Shown piece after piece: positions 1 to 5,883 of a stretch of DNA of 5,943 nucleotides. The stretch is from the NCBI GenBank assembly GCA_002367255.1, contig DFBD01000117.1, positions 1-5,943 on the forward strand. The letters are read 5' to 3'. The stretch is from Rhodobacterales bacterium UBA3089. GTDB taxonomy: Bacteria; Pseudomonadota; Alphaproteobacteria; Rhodobacterales; Rhodobacteraceae. The stretch's first letter is position 1. Each line of letters opens with the position of its first letter. The position numbers and the translations under genes are program-made. The notes below the pieces were generated by a model. The model was not told the origin of the DNA. It saw nothing but the letters and a program-made list of their open reading frames with translations, and did not search any database.

Positions 1-1613
1 ACCCAAATTCAACCATAGCTCCCGTCACAGGCAAGGAAGGCATTGCCACCATACAATTTTCTGCCCGACCCGAGGTCGAACCCATCTGGCAGGACGTGAC
101 CGCCGGAATCCTGCGGCACATCAGCGTCGGCTATTCAGTCGAGCAATGGGCTAACAGCACCGAAAACGACACCCGGGTCCGGACAGCAACCCGCTGGACC
201 CCACACGAGATTTCTCTTGTCCCTTCGCCCGCCGATCCGGGTGCAACAGTTCGCATGGAGGATACCAACATGGAACACCAGACCGCCGCGCCGGATAACA
301 ATCCGGTGCAAAACACCAACACCGACGGCGAAACAGCGCCGGATGCCGTTCAGACCCGCGCCACCATCAACACCGAAATCCGGTCCATCGCCAATGTCGC
401 CGGTCTGGATCAATCCTTTGTCGATGGTCTGATTGACCGGCAAGCGGATACCAATGAGGCCCGCCGCGCGGCCTTCGAAGAACTGGCAAAACGTGGCGGT
501 GGCGATATTCGCACCGAACAGACTCGCGTGGATATAGGTGAAACCCACGACGACCCGGAAATTCGCGCCCGGCAGATGGGCGAAGCGCTCTATAGCCGGA
601 TCAACCCGGGCCATGAACTTTCCGAGCCTGCCCGCCGCTATGCCTATGCAACCCCCGTGGATATGGCCAAGGAACTGCTTACCCTGCGGGGTTTCCAAAC
701 CACAGGGCTGTCGCCCGCGTCAATGATCACGCGCGCGCTGCATACGACGTCTGACTTCCCGATCATCCTCGGCGACACCGTGGGCCGCACATTGCGCGAT
801 GCCTATCAGGCGGCACCTTCCGGCATCCGCCGCCTGGGCCGCCAGACGACAGCCAGAGATTTCCGCGCCATCAACAAGTTGATGTTGGGCGAAGCTCCGA
901 TGCTGGAAAAGCTGAACGAGCACGGCGAAATCAAGGCCGGGAACATGACCGAGGCCAAAGAGGCCTATAGGGTTGAAACCTGGGCGCGCAAGATCGGAAT
1001 TACCCGACAGGTGCTTGTCAATGACGACCTCGGCGCATTTTCCGACCTTGCCCGGCGCATGGGACAGGCCGCAGCCGAGACCGAGGCCCGTATTCTGGTC
1101 GATCTGCTGGAGACAAACAGCGGCAATGGTCCGAAGATGGATGATACCAAGGCCCTGTTCCATGCAGACCATGGCAACAAGGCTGGCACTGGTGCGGTCA
1201 TTTCCGACACCACCTTGTCCGCTGCCCGGCTGGCGCTCAGGACACAAAAGGGCCTGTCCGGCCAGCCTGTTCGGGCGACGCCGAAATATCTGATGGTGCC
1301 GCCCGCTCTGGAAACCGTGGCCGAGAAATGGCTGGCAACCGTTGCGGCGGCCAAGGCGGCAGATGTAAATCCGTTCTCGGGCTCTTTGTCTCTGGTGGTC
1401 GAACCCCGTCTGGCGAGCGCGACCCGATGGTACATCACCGCCGATCCATCCGAGATCGACGGTCTCGAGTTCGCATATCTTGCCGGAGGCGAAGGCCCAC
1501 AGGTCGAAAGCAAATCCGGCTGGGATGTGGACGGCGTGGAAATCCGCGTCATCCTCGATTTCGGAGCGGGCTTCATCGACCATCGTGGCTGGTTTGCGAA
1601 CGCGGGTGCGTAA
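1..1613 (+). CDS. Prohead protease/major capsid protein fusion (5' partial)
   Basis: The frame is open from base 3 to the TAA at 1611-1613, so the gene begins upstream of the window; the GTG at 96 is an internal codon. Visible product is 536 residues. The first ~75 residues match the end of an HK97/U35-type prohead protease: the run with WQDV, GILRHISVGY and, further on, a TPHEISLVPSPADPGA-like stretch is the usual C-terminal part of that domain. Residues ~90-200 are acidic and charged, suited to a scaffold/delta linker. From ~200 to the end it resembles Mu gpT-like major head subunits (DFRAINKLMLGEAP, the region around RKIGITRQVLVNDD, FHADHGN, and a closing segment with DFGAGFIDHRGWFANAGA). 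In the family the protease matures the prohead by cleaving scaffold and capsid N-termini, and the capsid part builds the shell. No frameshift is visible. Genes follow within 2-3 bases, so this is one head operon. Family assignment is from memory of motifs. Confidence 0.9.
   Translation, partial: PNSTIAPVTGKEGIATIQFSARPEVEPIWQDVTAGILRHISVGYSVEQWANSTENDTRVRTATRWTPHEISLVPSPADPGATVRMEDTNMEHQTAAPDNNPVQNTNTDGETAPDAVQTRATINTEIRSIANVAGLDQSFVDGLIDRQADTNEARRAAFEELAKRGGGDIRTEQTRVDIGETHDDPEIRARQMGEALYSRINPGHELSEPARRYAYATPVDMAKELLTLRGFQTTGLSPASMITRALHTTSDFPIILGDTVGRTLRDAYQAAPSGIRRLGRQTTARDFRAINKLMLGEAPMLEKLNEHGEIKAGNMTEAKEAYRVETWARKIGITRQVLVNDDLGAFSDLARRMGQAAAETEARILVDLLETNSGNGPKMDDTKALFHADHGNKAGTGAVISDTTLSAARLALRTQKGLSGQPVRATPKYLMVPPALETVAEKWLATVAAAKAADVNPFSGSLSLVVEPRLASATRWYITADPSEIDGLEFAYLAGGEGPQVESKSGWDVDGVEIRVILDFGAGFIDHRGWFANAGA
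257..272 (+). promoter_or_regulatory. Internal ribosome binding site and in-frame ATG within the protease/capsid fusion
   Basis: GGAGG at 257-261 stands 8 bases before an ATG at 270-272 that is in frame with the fusion. It lies exactly at the boundary between the protease-like part and the scaffold/capsid part. Starting there would give a separate 447-residue scaffold-capsid protein lacking the protease. Phages such as lambda use nested in-frame starts in protease/scaffold genes; that this one is used is an inference. Confidence 0.45.
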
Positions 1614-1615
1614 CG

Positions 1616-1822
1616 GTGGCGGATACAGCACAACTCACCCAATGGCGGGATGCCCTCATGGCAGCCCGCTACCAAGGGGTGCGCACGGTCGAATATGACG
1701 GCAAGCGCATCACCTATGCCACAGACACCGAAATGGCCAATGCGCTGGCGGATCTGGAACGCCGGATCGCCAGCACAGGTAGAATCTCGGTCGTTCGAAT
1801 TCAATCCAGCAAAGGAGTTTGA
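1616..1822 (+). CDS. gpW-like phage head-tail joining protein
   Basis: A 68-residue protein starting with GTG two bases after the capsid stop codon. The start was chosen because it fits the close packing and the size; longer extensions in the same frame run over the capsid gene and look like shadow. No good Shine-Dalgarno is visible, so translation is probably coupled to termination of the capsid gene. The layout is an N-terminal helix (QLTQWRDALMAARYQG), a short beta hairpin (VRTVEYDGKRITYAT), then a second helix (EMANALADLERRIA). That is the arrangement of lambda gpW-type proteins, small connectors added to the portal vertex after DNA packaging so that tails can attach. Its place between capsid and decoration genes agrees. 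The assignment rests on pattern and context, as gpW proteins are poorly conserved. Confidence 0.75.
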   Translation: MADTAQLTQWRDALMAARYQGVRTVEYDGKRITYATDTEMANALADLERRIASTGRISVVRIQSSKGV

Positions 1823-1825
1823 TCC

Positions 1826-2170
1826 ATGAAAACCTTCATCCAACCCGGCAACATCATCACCGTCGTCGCGCCGGTGGGCGGCATCACAGCCAGCCAGGGC
1901 CTCCTGATCGGCGGGCTGTTTGGTATTGCGACCTCCAGCATCCTGCAAGGCGAGGACGTGGAAATTGCGGTCACGGGCGTTTTCGACATGGCCAAGGCGT
2001 CTGCCACGGTCATCGCGCAAGGGGATCAGGTGGCCTGGGATGATACTGCCAAGGAAATCGCTCTACCGGCCGTAGGGCTGTATCCTGTCGGTATTGCTAC
2101 AACCGCGGCAGGGAACGGCGTGACCATGGTCAGAGTTCGTCTGGATGGCGTAACCACGGCAGCGGCATAA
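1826..2170 (+). CDS. DUF2190-family capsid decoration (cement) protein
   Basis: A 114-residue protein with an ATG three bases after the gpW-like stop and an AAGGAG Shine-Dalgarno at 1812-1817, spaced 8 bases. It is beta-rich with no membrane segment or signal peptide. The N-terminus (MKTFIQPGNIITVVAPVGG), then GLLIGGLFGIA, a VEIAVTGVFDMAKA segment, QVAWDD and a closing VRVRLDG are the successive signatures of DUF2190 proteins. Members of that family sit next to phage capsid genes and are thought to trimerise on the outside of the head and stabilise it. Length is normal for the family. This is the last recognisable phage gene: no tail, head-closure or lysis gene follows before the attachment-like site at 2523. 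Confidence 0.85.
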   Translation: MKTFIQPGNIITVVAPVGGITASQGLLIGGLFGIATSSILQGEDVEIAVTGVFDMAKASATVIAQGDQVAWDDTAKEIALPAVGLYPVGIATTAAGNGVTMVRVRLDGVTTAAA

Positions 2171-2179
2171 TACGCGCTG

Positions 2180-2207
2180 GGCGCGCGGTGCCTTATGGTG
2201 GCGCGCC
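2180..2207 (+). repeat. GC-rich inverted repeat after the decoration gene
   Basis: GGCGCGC at 2180-2186 pairs perfectly with GCGCGCC at 2201-2207 across a 14-base loop, 9 bases after the decoration gene stop. No T-run follows, so an ordinary intrinsic terminator is unlikely. It could slow 3' decay or mark a rho-dependent end of the head operon. In GC-rich DNA a 7-bp repeat of this composition may also arise by chance. Confidence 0.35.
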
Positions 2208-2284
2208 TCAGCGGCTTGGCAACAGGAACCTCGTTAAGGAATGCAACGGGGTGCGGGCGCACTCGTGTTGTCTTCTCCATTTTT

Positions 2285-2305
2285 AAGGTTTCCGTACGGA
2301 ACCTT
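2285..2305. promoter_or_regulatory. 21-base near-perfect palindrome (candidate operator)
   Basis: The sequence is a 20-base palindrome (AAGGT-T-CCGTACGG core) with one extra T in the left arm; TCCGTACGGA at its centre is perfect. It lies in gene-free DNA between the head operon and the tRNA-like site. There is no T-run after it, so it reads as a dimeric protein binding site more than a terminator. The binding protein cannot be named. Confidence 0.35.
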
Positions 2306-2308
2306 GAG

Positions 2309-2410
2309 ATCGGGAATGTGCGGCGAAGGTGTCTTCCGCCCGAACAGAACATGGCGGGAACATTCGCAAGCCTCGTGTCGCATGCGTGTCGCACGAAAGA
2401 ATCGGGAATG
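2309..2410 (+). repeat. 10-base direct repeat pair ATCGGGAATG
   Basis: ATCGGGAATG occurs exactly at 2309-2318 and 2401-2410, 92 bases apart. The copies flank further short repeats (GAACAT at 2347 and 2358). They lie 113-214 bases from the tRNA-like core and may belong to the same recombination-site architecture as the GTGTYGCR copies. Confidence 0.35.
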
Positions 2411-2457
2411 AGCGTAACTCTTTGGAATCGCGTCGTAATGTGTTGCGACGTGTTGCA
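2375..2457 (+). repeat. Four paired GTGTYGCR repeats, candidate integrase arm-type sites
   Basis: GTGTCGCA is at 2375-2382 and 2386-2393, exactly 11 bases apart; GTGTTGCG at 2440-2447 and GTGTTGCA at 2450-2457 are 10 bases apart. All copies point the same way, in two pairs one helical turn apart, between 66 and 148 bases from the tRNA-like core. Tyrosine integrases commonly bind short repeated arm sites of this size and spacing beside the attachment core, and excisionases bind tandem sites. That role is inferred from layout only. Confidence 0.4.
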
Positions 2458-2461
2458 ACGC

Positions 2462-2491
2462 GGGATTACCGCCCTCTAGGCGGGTAATTCC
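2462..2491 (+). terminator. Strong imperfect hairpin, possible terminator
   Basis: Bases 2462-2473 pair with 2479-2491 around the loop CTCTA: 12 pairs including one G-U, with a single bulged G at 2484. The tail is T-rich but not a clean T-run (ATTCAAGTATTTGATTTA). It may end transcription leaving the left element before the attachment core, or act on minus-strand reads arriving from the right. Stem strength is clear; function is not. Confidence 0.4.
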
Positions 2492-2522
2492 ATTCAAGTA
2501 TTTGATTTATCGTGATTATTAT

Positions 2523-2570
2523 TGGTTGCGGGAGTAGGATTTGAACCTACGACCTTCAGGTTATGAGCCT
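2523..2570 (-). other. 3' half of tRNA-fMet(CAU): candidate attachment-site core
   Basis: Read on the minus strand this holds the anticodon loop CTCATAA with its 3' stem, variable loop, a perfect T-arm (GTAGG TTCAAAT CCTAC), the acceptor strand TCCCGCA and the encoded ACCA. The A facing what would be C1, the missing first pair of initiator tRNAs, points to fMet. Matching to a normal fMet stops around 2570-2571; beyond it there is AT-rich DNA with no D-arm or 5' acceptor, so this is not a working tRNA gene. Such 3' halves are left when an element integrates into a tRNA gene. On the minus strand the foreign, junction side is to the right (>2570), while the DNA following the tRNA 3' end is to the left. 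Confidence 0.85.
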
Positions 2571-2571
2571 A

Positions 2572-2584
2572 AATCAAGTTGATT
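2572..2584. repeat. 13-base perfect palindrome beside the tRNA fragment
   Basis: AATCAA (2572-2577) and TTGATT (2579-2584) are exact reverse complements around a single G, beginning two bases after the tRNA-like sequence ends. The position suggests an integrase core-site arm or a regulator site at the boundary of the right-hand element, though a 6-bp arm is short enough to be chance. Confidence 0.3.
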
Positions 2585-2592
2585 CCAATAAC

Positions 2593-3026
2593 TTAATAAA
2601 AATAGACACTTAGCAGCCAAGCCTTTGATTGGGCGTTATTTTCATCCATGCAAGCATAAGCACTCGCACGGGTTGACCGACAAAACCAGCGCGAAACACG
2701 CAGTCGCAGGTTGATGTGGCGTTGATGTAAGCTGATCGAAGATGCACTGATCACAATCGCTTTCGGCCCAATCCGACTTTTGAGCGATAGAGCCGGTGCT
2801 GCGGTGCGGTCCGTCACAGCAGCCATTCGCTCCACTTGCGCGATGTTGGTGCCGACGAACTGAGATGCCAATCGCTCAGGTCATCTCCTGCGATCAGAGC
2901 CAATGCATAGTTCCGGTACAAAAGACCGTTGCCCACGAGGTTGTTGGGAACGTTCAAATTCAGGCCCACGCTCAATGGGTTCCTTCTTCGTTCGAAATAA
3001 TGGTACAGAACCCTCGAGATGTTCAT
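2593..3026 (-). pseudogene. Possible decayed minus-strand gene, unrecognised
   Basis: The stretch 2571-3084 has no intact gene. On the minus strand an ATG at 3024-3026 opens a 70-codon frame to 2814 whose third positions are rich in G and C and whose product looks protein-like (middle part NLVGNGLLYRNYALALIAG). Around 2865-2880 the sense appears to pass into a second frame (ERLASQFVGTNIAQVERMAAV and onward) that stays open to the stop at 2593. One small frameshift would join them to roughly 140 residues. I recognise no family. It could be a remnant of a gene broken when the right-hand element was assembled, or simply open frame by chance. The ATPase gene starts divergently about 60 bases away, so the gap may also hold that operon's promoter; I see no convincing -35/-10 pair. 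Confidence 0.25.
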
Positions 3027-3084
3027 CCTGAGCTAGTTGGTGGAGGTGTGCCGTGACGAAAAGCAACGCGCAGAGAGCTTGCCA

Positions 3085-4605
3085 ATGAAGTTTCATGTAC
3101 TTCCAGCGAGGACTAGCCCGCCGTCGTCCGGACGTAACGAGGTCTACCTCACTATTGATCACTGGAATGACTACTCCTTTGTCACGAGCTTTGCCGTCCA
3201 TGTGTTCGATGAAGACGGTACAGGCCACAGCTTGTCGAACGTAAGAATAGGTTTCGTCGGTCAAACAGAAGAGATGTCAACATACTCAAATCTGGACGAT
3301 ACTTTCGACAGATTGGGTAAAGATTATTTCTCTCTTGGAATGGACGTCGATTATTACAAAGCCCTATTTTCTGACTTTAGTGAGCAATGGCGACGCGAAT
3401 TCCTAACGCGCATGTGCGATGTCGTTTGGGATGAAGACCTTCTTGAATCGATAAAGACTGAAAGGGTCTTTGAAGTTTCCCACCTCCGTTCGATTTCGAT
3501 CAGTAAAATTCGTGATCAGTTCGCCAGTGTGCTCAGAGGTGACGTCTTGCTAACCAACTTTAAGTTTGGATTCAATCTTCCGCCTTCAGAAAAATTTGCT
3601 GGTTTTGACCTTACTTTTGTTGTCAGGGCAAGCTCGACACCTAGCACGAACATGCACGCTTTGATTGGTAGGAACGGAGTCGGAAAAACGACGCTGTTGA
3701 ACTCAATGGTTAAAGCCGTTGCCGATCATGTGGAAACGGAAGCGTACTTCTATACAAAGGACTTATTTGGAGAGGATGAGAAAAATAATTCGTACTTCAG
3801 TAGCTTAGTATCGGTTGCTTTCAGTGCTTTCGATCCATTTGACCTTCCCGGAGAAGGCGATGACACGCCGTACACGTACATCGGCATGACGGACTACGCC
3901 GATGATGATGGCGCGATCATTAAGTCAAAAGATCAGATATTTGAGGAGTTCGCCGAAGGTCTAGCTTTTTGCTTGGAAGAAAAGCGTAGGCTTAACCGGT
4001 GGATCGAAGCAATTGAAACTCTCCAAAGCGACGAAAATTTCGCCGACATGCGCTTGCTCTCACTGGTGGGGTTGCGTGGCGACGCGCTAAAAGAAAGAGC
4101 GCTTTTTTTAATCGAAAAGATGAGTTCTGGGCATGCGGTAGTGATCCTTGTAATAACTCTTCTGGTGGCGAAGGTCGAAGAGAAAACACTAGTGCTATTC
4201 GACGAACCAGAAACCCACCTCCACCCACCTCTACTTTCTGCTCTAATGCGAAGTCTAAGCCAGCTTCTACACACAAGAAATGCTGTCGCAATAATTGCGA
4301 CCCACTCCCCGGTCGTTTTGCAAGAAATTCCGAAATCCTGTGTTTGGAAGGTTTTTCGCAGCAAACTTGCATCAGAGAGAAAGCGACCGGATACTGAGAC
4401 TTTCGGTGAGAATGTAGGTGTCTTAACCCGAGACGTGTTTGGCCTCGAAGTCTCGCGATCAGGTTTTCATACAGTTCTATCGGAACTAGTCGGCCGAGGC
4501 GGGACGTACGATCAAATCATGGACATGCTGGACGGAAATTTGGGCAATGAAGCTCGGGGAATACTCAAAGCGATGATCATCAATCGCGATGAGGAGACCA
4601 TCTAA
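3085..4605 (+). CDS. ABC/AAA-type ATPase of a Septu-like (PtuA-like) defence operon
   Basis: A 506-residue protein counted from the ATG at 3085, which follows a weak GAGAG; TTG 3037, GTG 3040 and GTG 3046 are possible longer starts but add a stretch unlike a protein N-terminus. Residues 1-185 form a beta-rich extension of unknown role (it includes YLTIDHWNDYSF and NVRIGFVGQT). The ATPase follows: Walker A GRNGVGKT at 195-202, a diverged ABC signature MSSGH at 346-350, Walker B LVLFDEPETHLHP at 369-381 with the catalytic Glu, and the switch histidine in ATHSP at 405-409. This is the SMC/OLD-like type used by defence ATPases. No TOPRIM or nuclease domain is present, and an HNH gene follows two bases downstream, as in Septu (PtuA-PtuB), where the ATPase senses infection and controls the nuclease. 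The ATPase is certain; Septu membership is inferred. Other ATPase-HNH defence pairs are possible. Confidence 0.85.
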   Translation: MKFHVLPARTSPPSSGRNEVYLTIDHWNDYSFVTSFAVHVFDEDGTGHSLSNVRIGFVGQTEEMSTYSNLDDTFDRLGKDYFSLGMDVDYYKALFSDFSEQWRREFLTRMCDVVWDEDLLESIKTERVFEVSHLRSISISKIRDQFASVLRGDVLLTNFKFGFNLPPSEKFAGFDLTFVVRASSTPSTNMHALIGRNGVGKTTLLNSMVKAVADHVETEAYFYTKDLFGEDEKNNSYFSSLVSVAFSAFDPFDLPGEGDDTPYTYIGMTDYADDDGAIIKSKDQIFEEFAEGLAFCLEEKRRLNRWIEAIETLQSDENFADMRLLSLVGLRGDALKERALFLIEKMSSGHAVVILVITLLVAKVEEKTLVLFDEPETHLHPPLLSALMRSLSQLLHTRNAVAIIATHSPVVLQEIPKSCVWKVFRSKLASERKRPDTETFGENVGVLTRDVFGLEVSRSGFHTVLSELVGRGGTYDQIMDMLDGNLGNEARGILKAMIINRDEETI

Positions 4606-4607
4606 AT

Positions 4608-5486
4608 ATGAAAAGATTAGACGCACCGGCGTATGCGTCAATGGATCTGTACGATGAAAGTGTGGCAGGTCTAACTGACGAGGCAATTAAAGTTAAGTTT
4701 CTACACAATCGACCGACAGTCCTCGAAGCCTACCAAAGATTTGATGAAGAATCTGTGACCAAAACTTGGTGCAACCTTCCAAGGGCCGCTCACGGTAAGC
4801 CAGAGGCGATTGTTTTGGGAGCACTCTCGAAAAAAGAGTTGGTGAGCCTCTATGATGATGGTGTTGTAAAATCCAAAGGTAAATCGAGAAAGATCTACGA
4901 TCAGATCAAATTGGCCGCCCACGATGAGTGTCCGTATTGCGGTGGTATGGGTGAGATGGGGGAAGACGGAGAATTGGGCACGGCAGATCACTTTTTGCCG
5001 AAGGCATATTTTCCAACATACGCTGTCCTGCCACTAAATTTAGTTCCAGCTTGCGGAGTCTGCAACAAAGGTATGGGCGGCTCCTTTCCGACCGACGAAA
5101 ACCTCCAGCCACTGAATCCATATTTGGACGAAGACCAATTTTTTCTGGAGAAATGGACTTCGGCATCCATCCGCCATGAGGTTCCTTTGGTCGTTGATTT
5201 TGAAGCGAGGCCACCAGTTGGTTGGCCCGAAAAGGACCAACAACGTGTTAAGGCGCATTTCAAAGCTTGCAAGCTCGAGACACGATACCGCTCTCGAGCA
5301 TGGACGGAACTCACTCCCTTGATATCTCAGCGTAAGTCTACGCTGAGTAAATTTAGCTCCGAGCAGTTCCGCGAGCACCTTTTAGTGATCGCGAATGAGC
5401 CGAACTTACCAATAAATGGTTGGAAGCGGACGCTGTATTCTGCATTGGCTGCCTCGCAATGGTTCTGCGAGGCAGATTTCACATGA
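4608..5486 (+). CDS. HNH endonuclease of a Septu-like (PtuB-like) defence operon
   Basis: A 292-residue protein, presumed cytoplasmic. ATG 4608 lies two bases after the ATPase stop, with GAGGAGA at 4591-4597 inside the ATPase gene as Shine-Dalgarno, so the two are translationally linked and made together. The nuclease core is in the middle: CPYC at 108-111 (first zinc pair), DHFLPK at 127-132 with the likely catalytic His128, Asn144 in PLNL, and CGVCN at 149-153 (second zinc pair plus Asn). This is the ββα-metal layout of HNH enzymes that cut nucleic acid. The first ~105 and last ~130 residues have no motif I know. All core residues are present, so it should be active. Context with the ATPase points to anti-phage defence by DNA or RNA cleavage. 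No methyltransferase is seen, which argues against restriction-modification. Confidence 0.85.
   Translation: MKRLDAPAYASMDLYDESVAGLTDEAIKVKFLHNRPTVLEAYQRFDEESVTKTWCNLPRAAHGKPEAIVLGALSKKELVSLYDDGVVKSKGKSRKIYDQIKLAAHDECPYCGGMGEMGEDGELGTADHFLPKAYFPTYAVLPLNLVPACGVCNKGMGGSFPTDENLQPLNPYLDEDQFFLEKWTSASIRHEVPLVVDFEARPPVGWPEKDQQRVKAHFKACKLETRYRSRAWTELTPLISQRKSTLSKFSSEQFREHLLVIANEPNLPINGWKRTLYSALAASQWFCEADFT
5449..5475 (+). terminator. Perfect 10-bp hairpin overlapping the end of the HNH gene
   Basis: CTGCCTCGCA (5449-5458) and TGCGAGGCAG (5466-5475) are exact reverse complements around a 7-base loop. The hairpin sits in the final codons of the nuclease gene, ending 8 bases before its stop codon, and is followed by ATTTC only. 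It is the best candidate for the operon's terminator, but the short T-run makes it weak. It could instead protect the 3' end of the mRNA. Confidence 0.45.
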
Positions 5487-5690
5487 CGCTGTCGCGTGGA
5501 CCTGCCGCAACTTAATCCAAGACACGTTTTCGAGAACTGACTAGCCGCGTGCTTCACGTCAAGTGTCAGCTCCAGTTTGATCTGACAATTTCTTGTTCAT
5601 CTGCGGCGAATGTCTGCAAACCGCTCGAAATAACACCGGCTTGCACCGCCACAGCGCCTTTGCTGATTTGGCCTCCAAGGAGGTCTTAGC

Positions 5691-5699
5691 TTTTCCACA
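5691..5699 (+). promoter_or_regulatory. DnaA-box-like site
   Basis: TTTTCCACA fits the relaxed DnaA box consensus TTWTNCACA. It is a single copy with no iterons or AT-rich unwinding region beside it, so it does not make an origin by itself. Confidence 0.2.
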
Positions 5700-5820
5700 G
5701 ATTCCTGCGTGTGACCCTCTTGCTCCGAATCGAGCACCCGTGCAGGTTGCACGTGTGGGGAGAGCAGTCCTCAACCAAAAGCAAAACAGGTCTATCGGAA
5801 AAACAATTTCGGCCGCCAGA

Positions 5821-5883
5821 GGCGCATTAGCGCCCGCCAGGTCGTTCCACCCGGTCACTTACCCTGCGCCGTCAAGGCGCGGG
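5821..5883 (+). repeat. Two GC-rich hairpins upstream of the last gene
   Basis: The first is GGCGC-ATTA-GCGCC at 5821-5834. The second pairs GCGCC (5866-5870) with GGCGC (5876-5880) around GTCAA, extended by CCC (5862-5864) with GGG (5881-5883) across a bulged T. Neither has a following T-run. They may shape the 5' leader of the downstream gene, as both share the same GGCGC/GCGCC arm sequences. Confidence 0.35.

Noticed and set aside
965..2020. Long open minus-strand frame of 351 codons, and a similar one at 720-1631
   Set aside because: They lie opposite three recognisable phage genes in GC-rich DNA, have no ribosome binding site and their products look like no protein; they are shadows of the + strand coding.
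2195..2479. Open + strand frame of 94 codons and minus-strand frames over the same part
   Set aside because: No ribosome binding site, no domain, and they run through palindromes and tandem repeats that suggest a control or recombination region.
2520..2610. A complete working tRNA gene
   Set aside because: The D-arm and 5' acceptor strand are missing; the DNA where they should be is AT-rich and does not pair with the acceptor 3' strand.
3037..3084. Longer start (TTG 3037 or the GTGs at 3040 and 3046) for the ATPase
   Set aside because: The added 16 residues look unlike a protein N-terminus and ATG 3085 gives a natural start, but GGAGG at 3042-3046 means this is not fully settled.
3933..4372. 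Two minus-strand frames of 126-143 codons inside the ATPase gene
   Set aside because: They are opposite the Walker B part of a clear ATPase and have no start signals or recognisable content.
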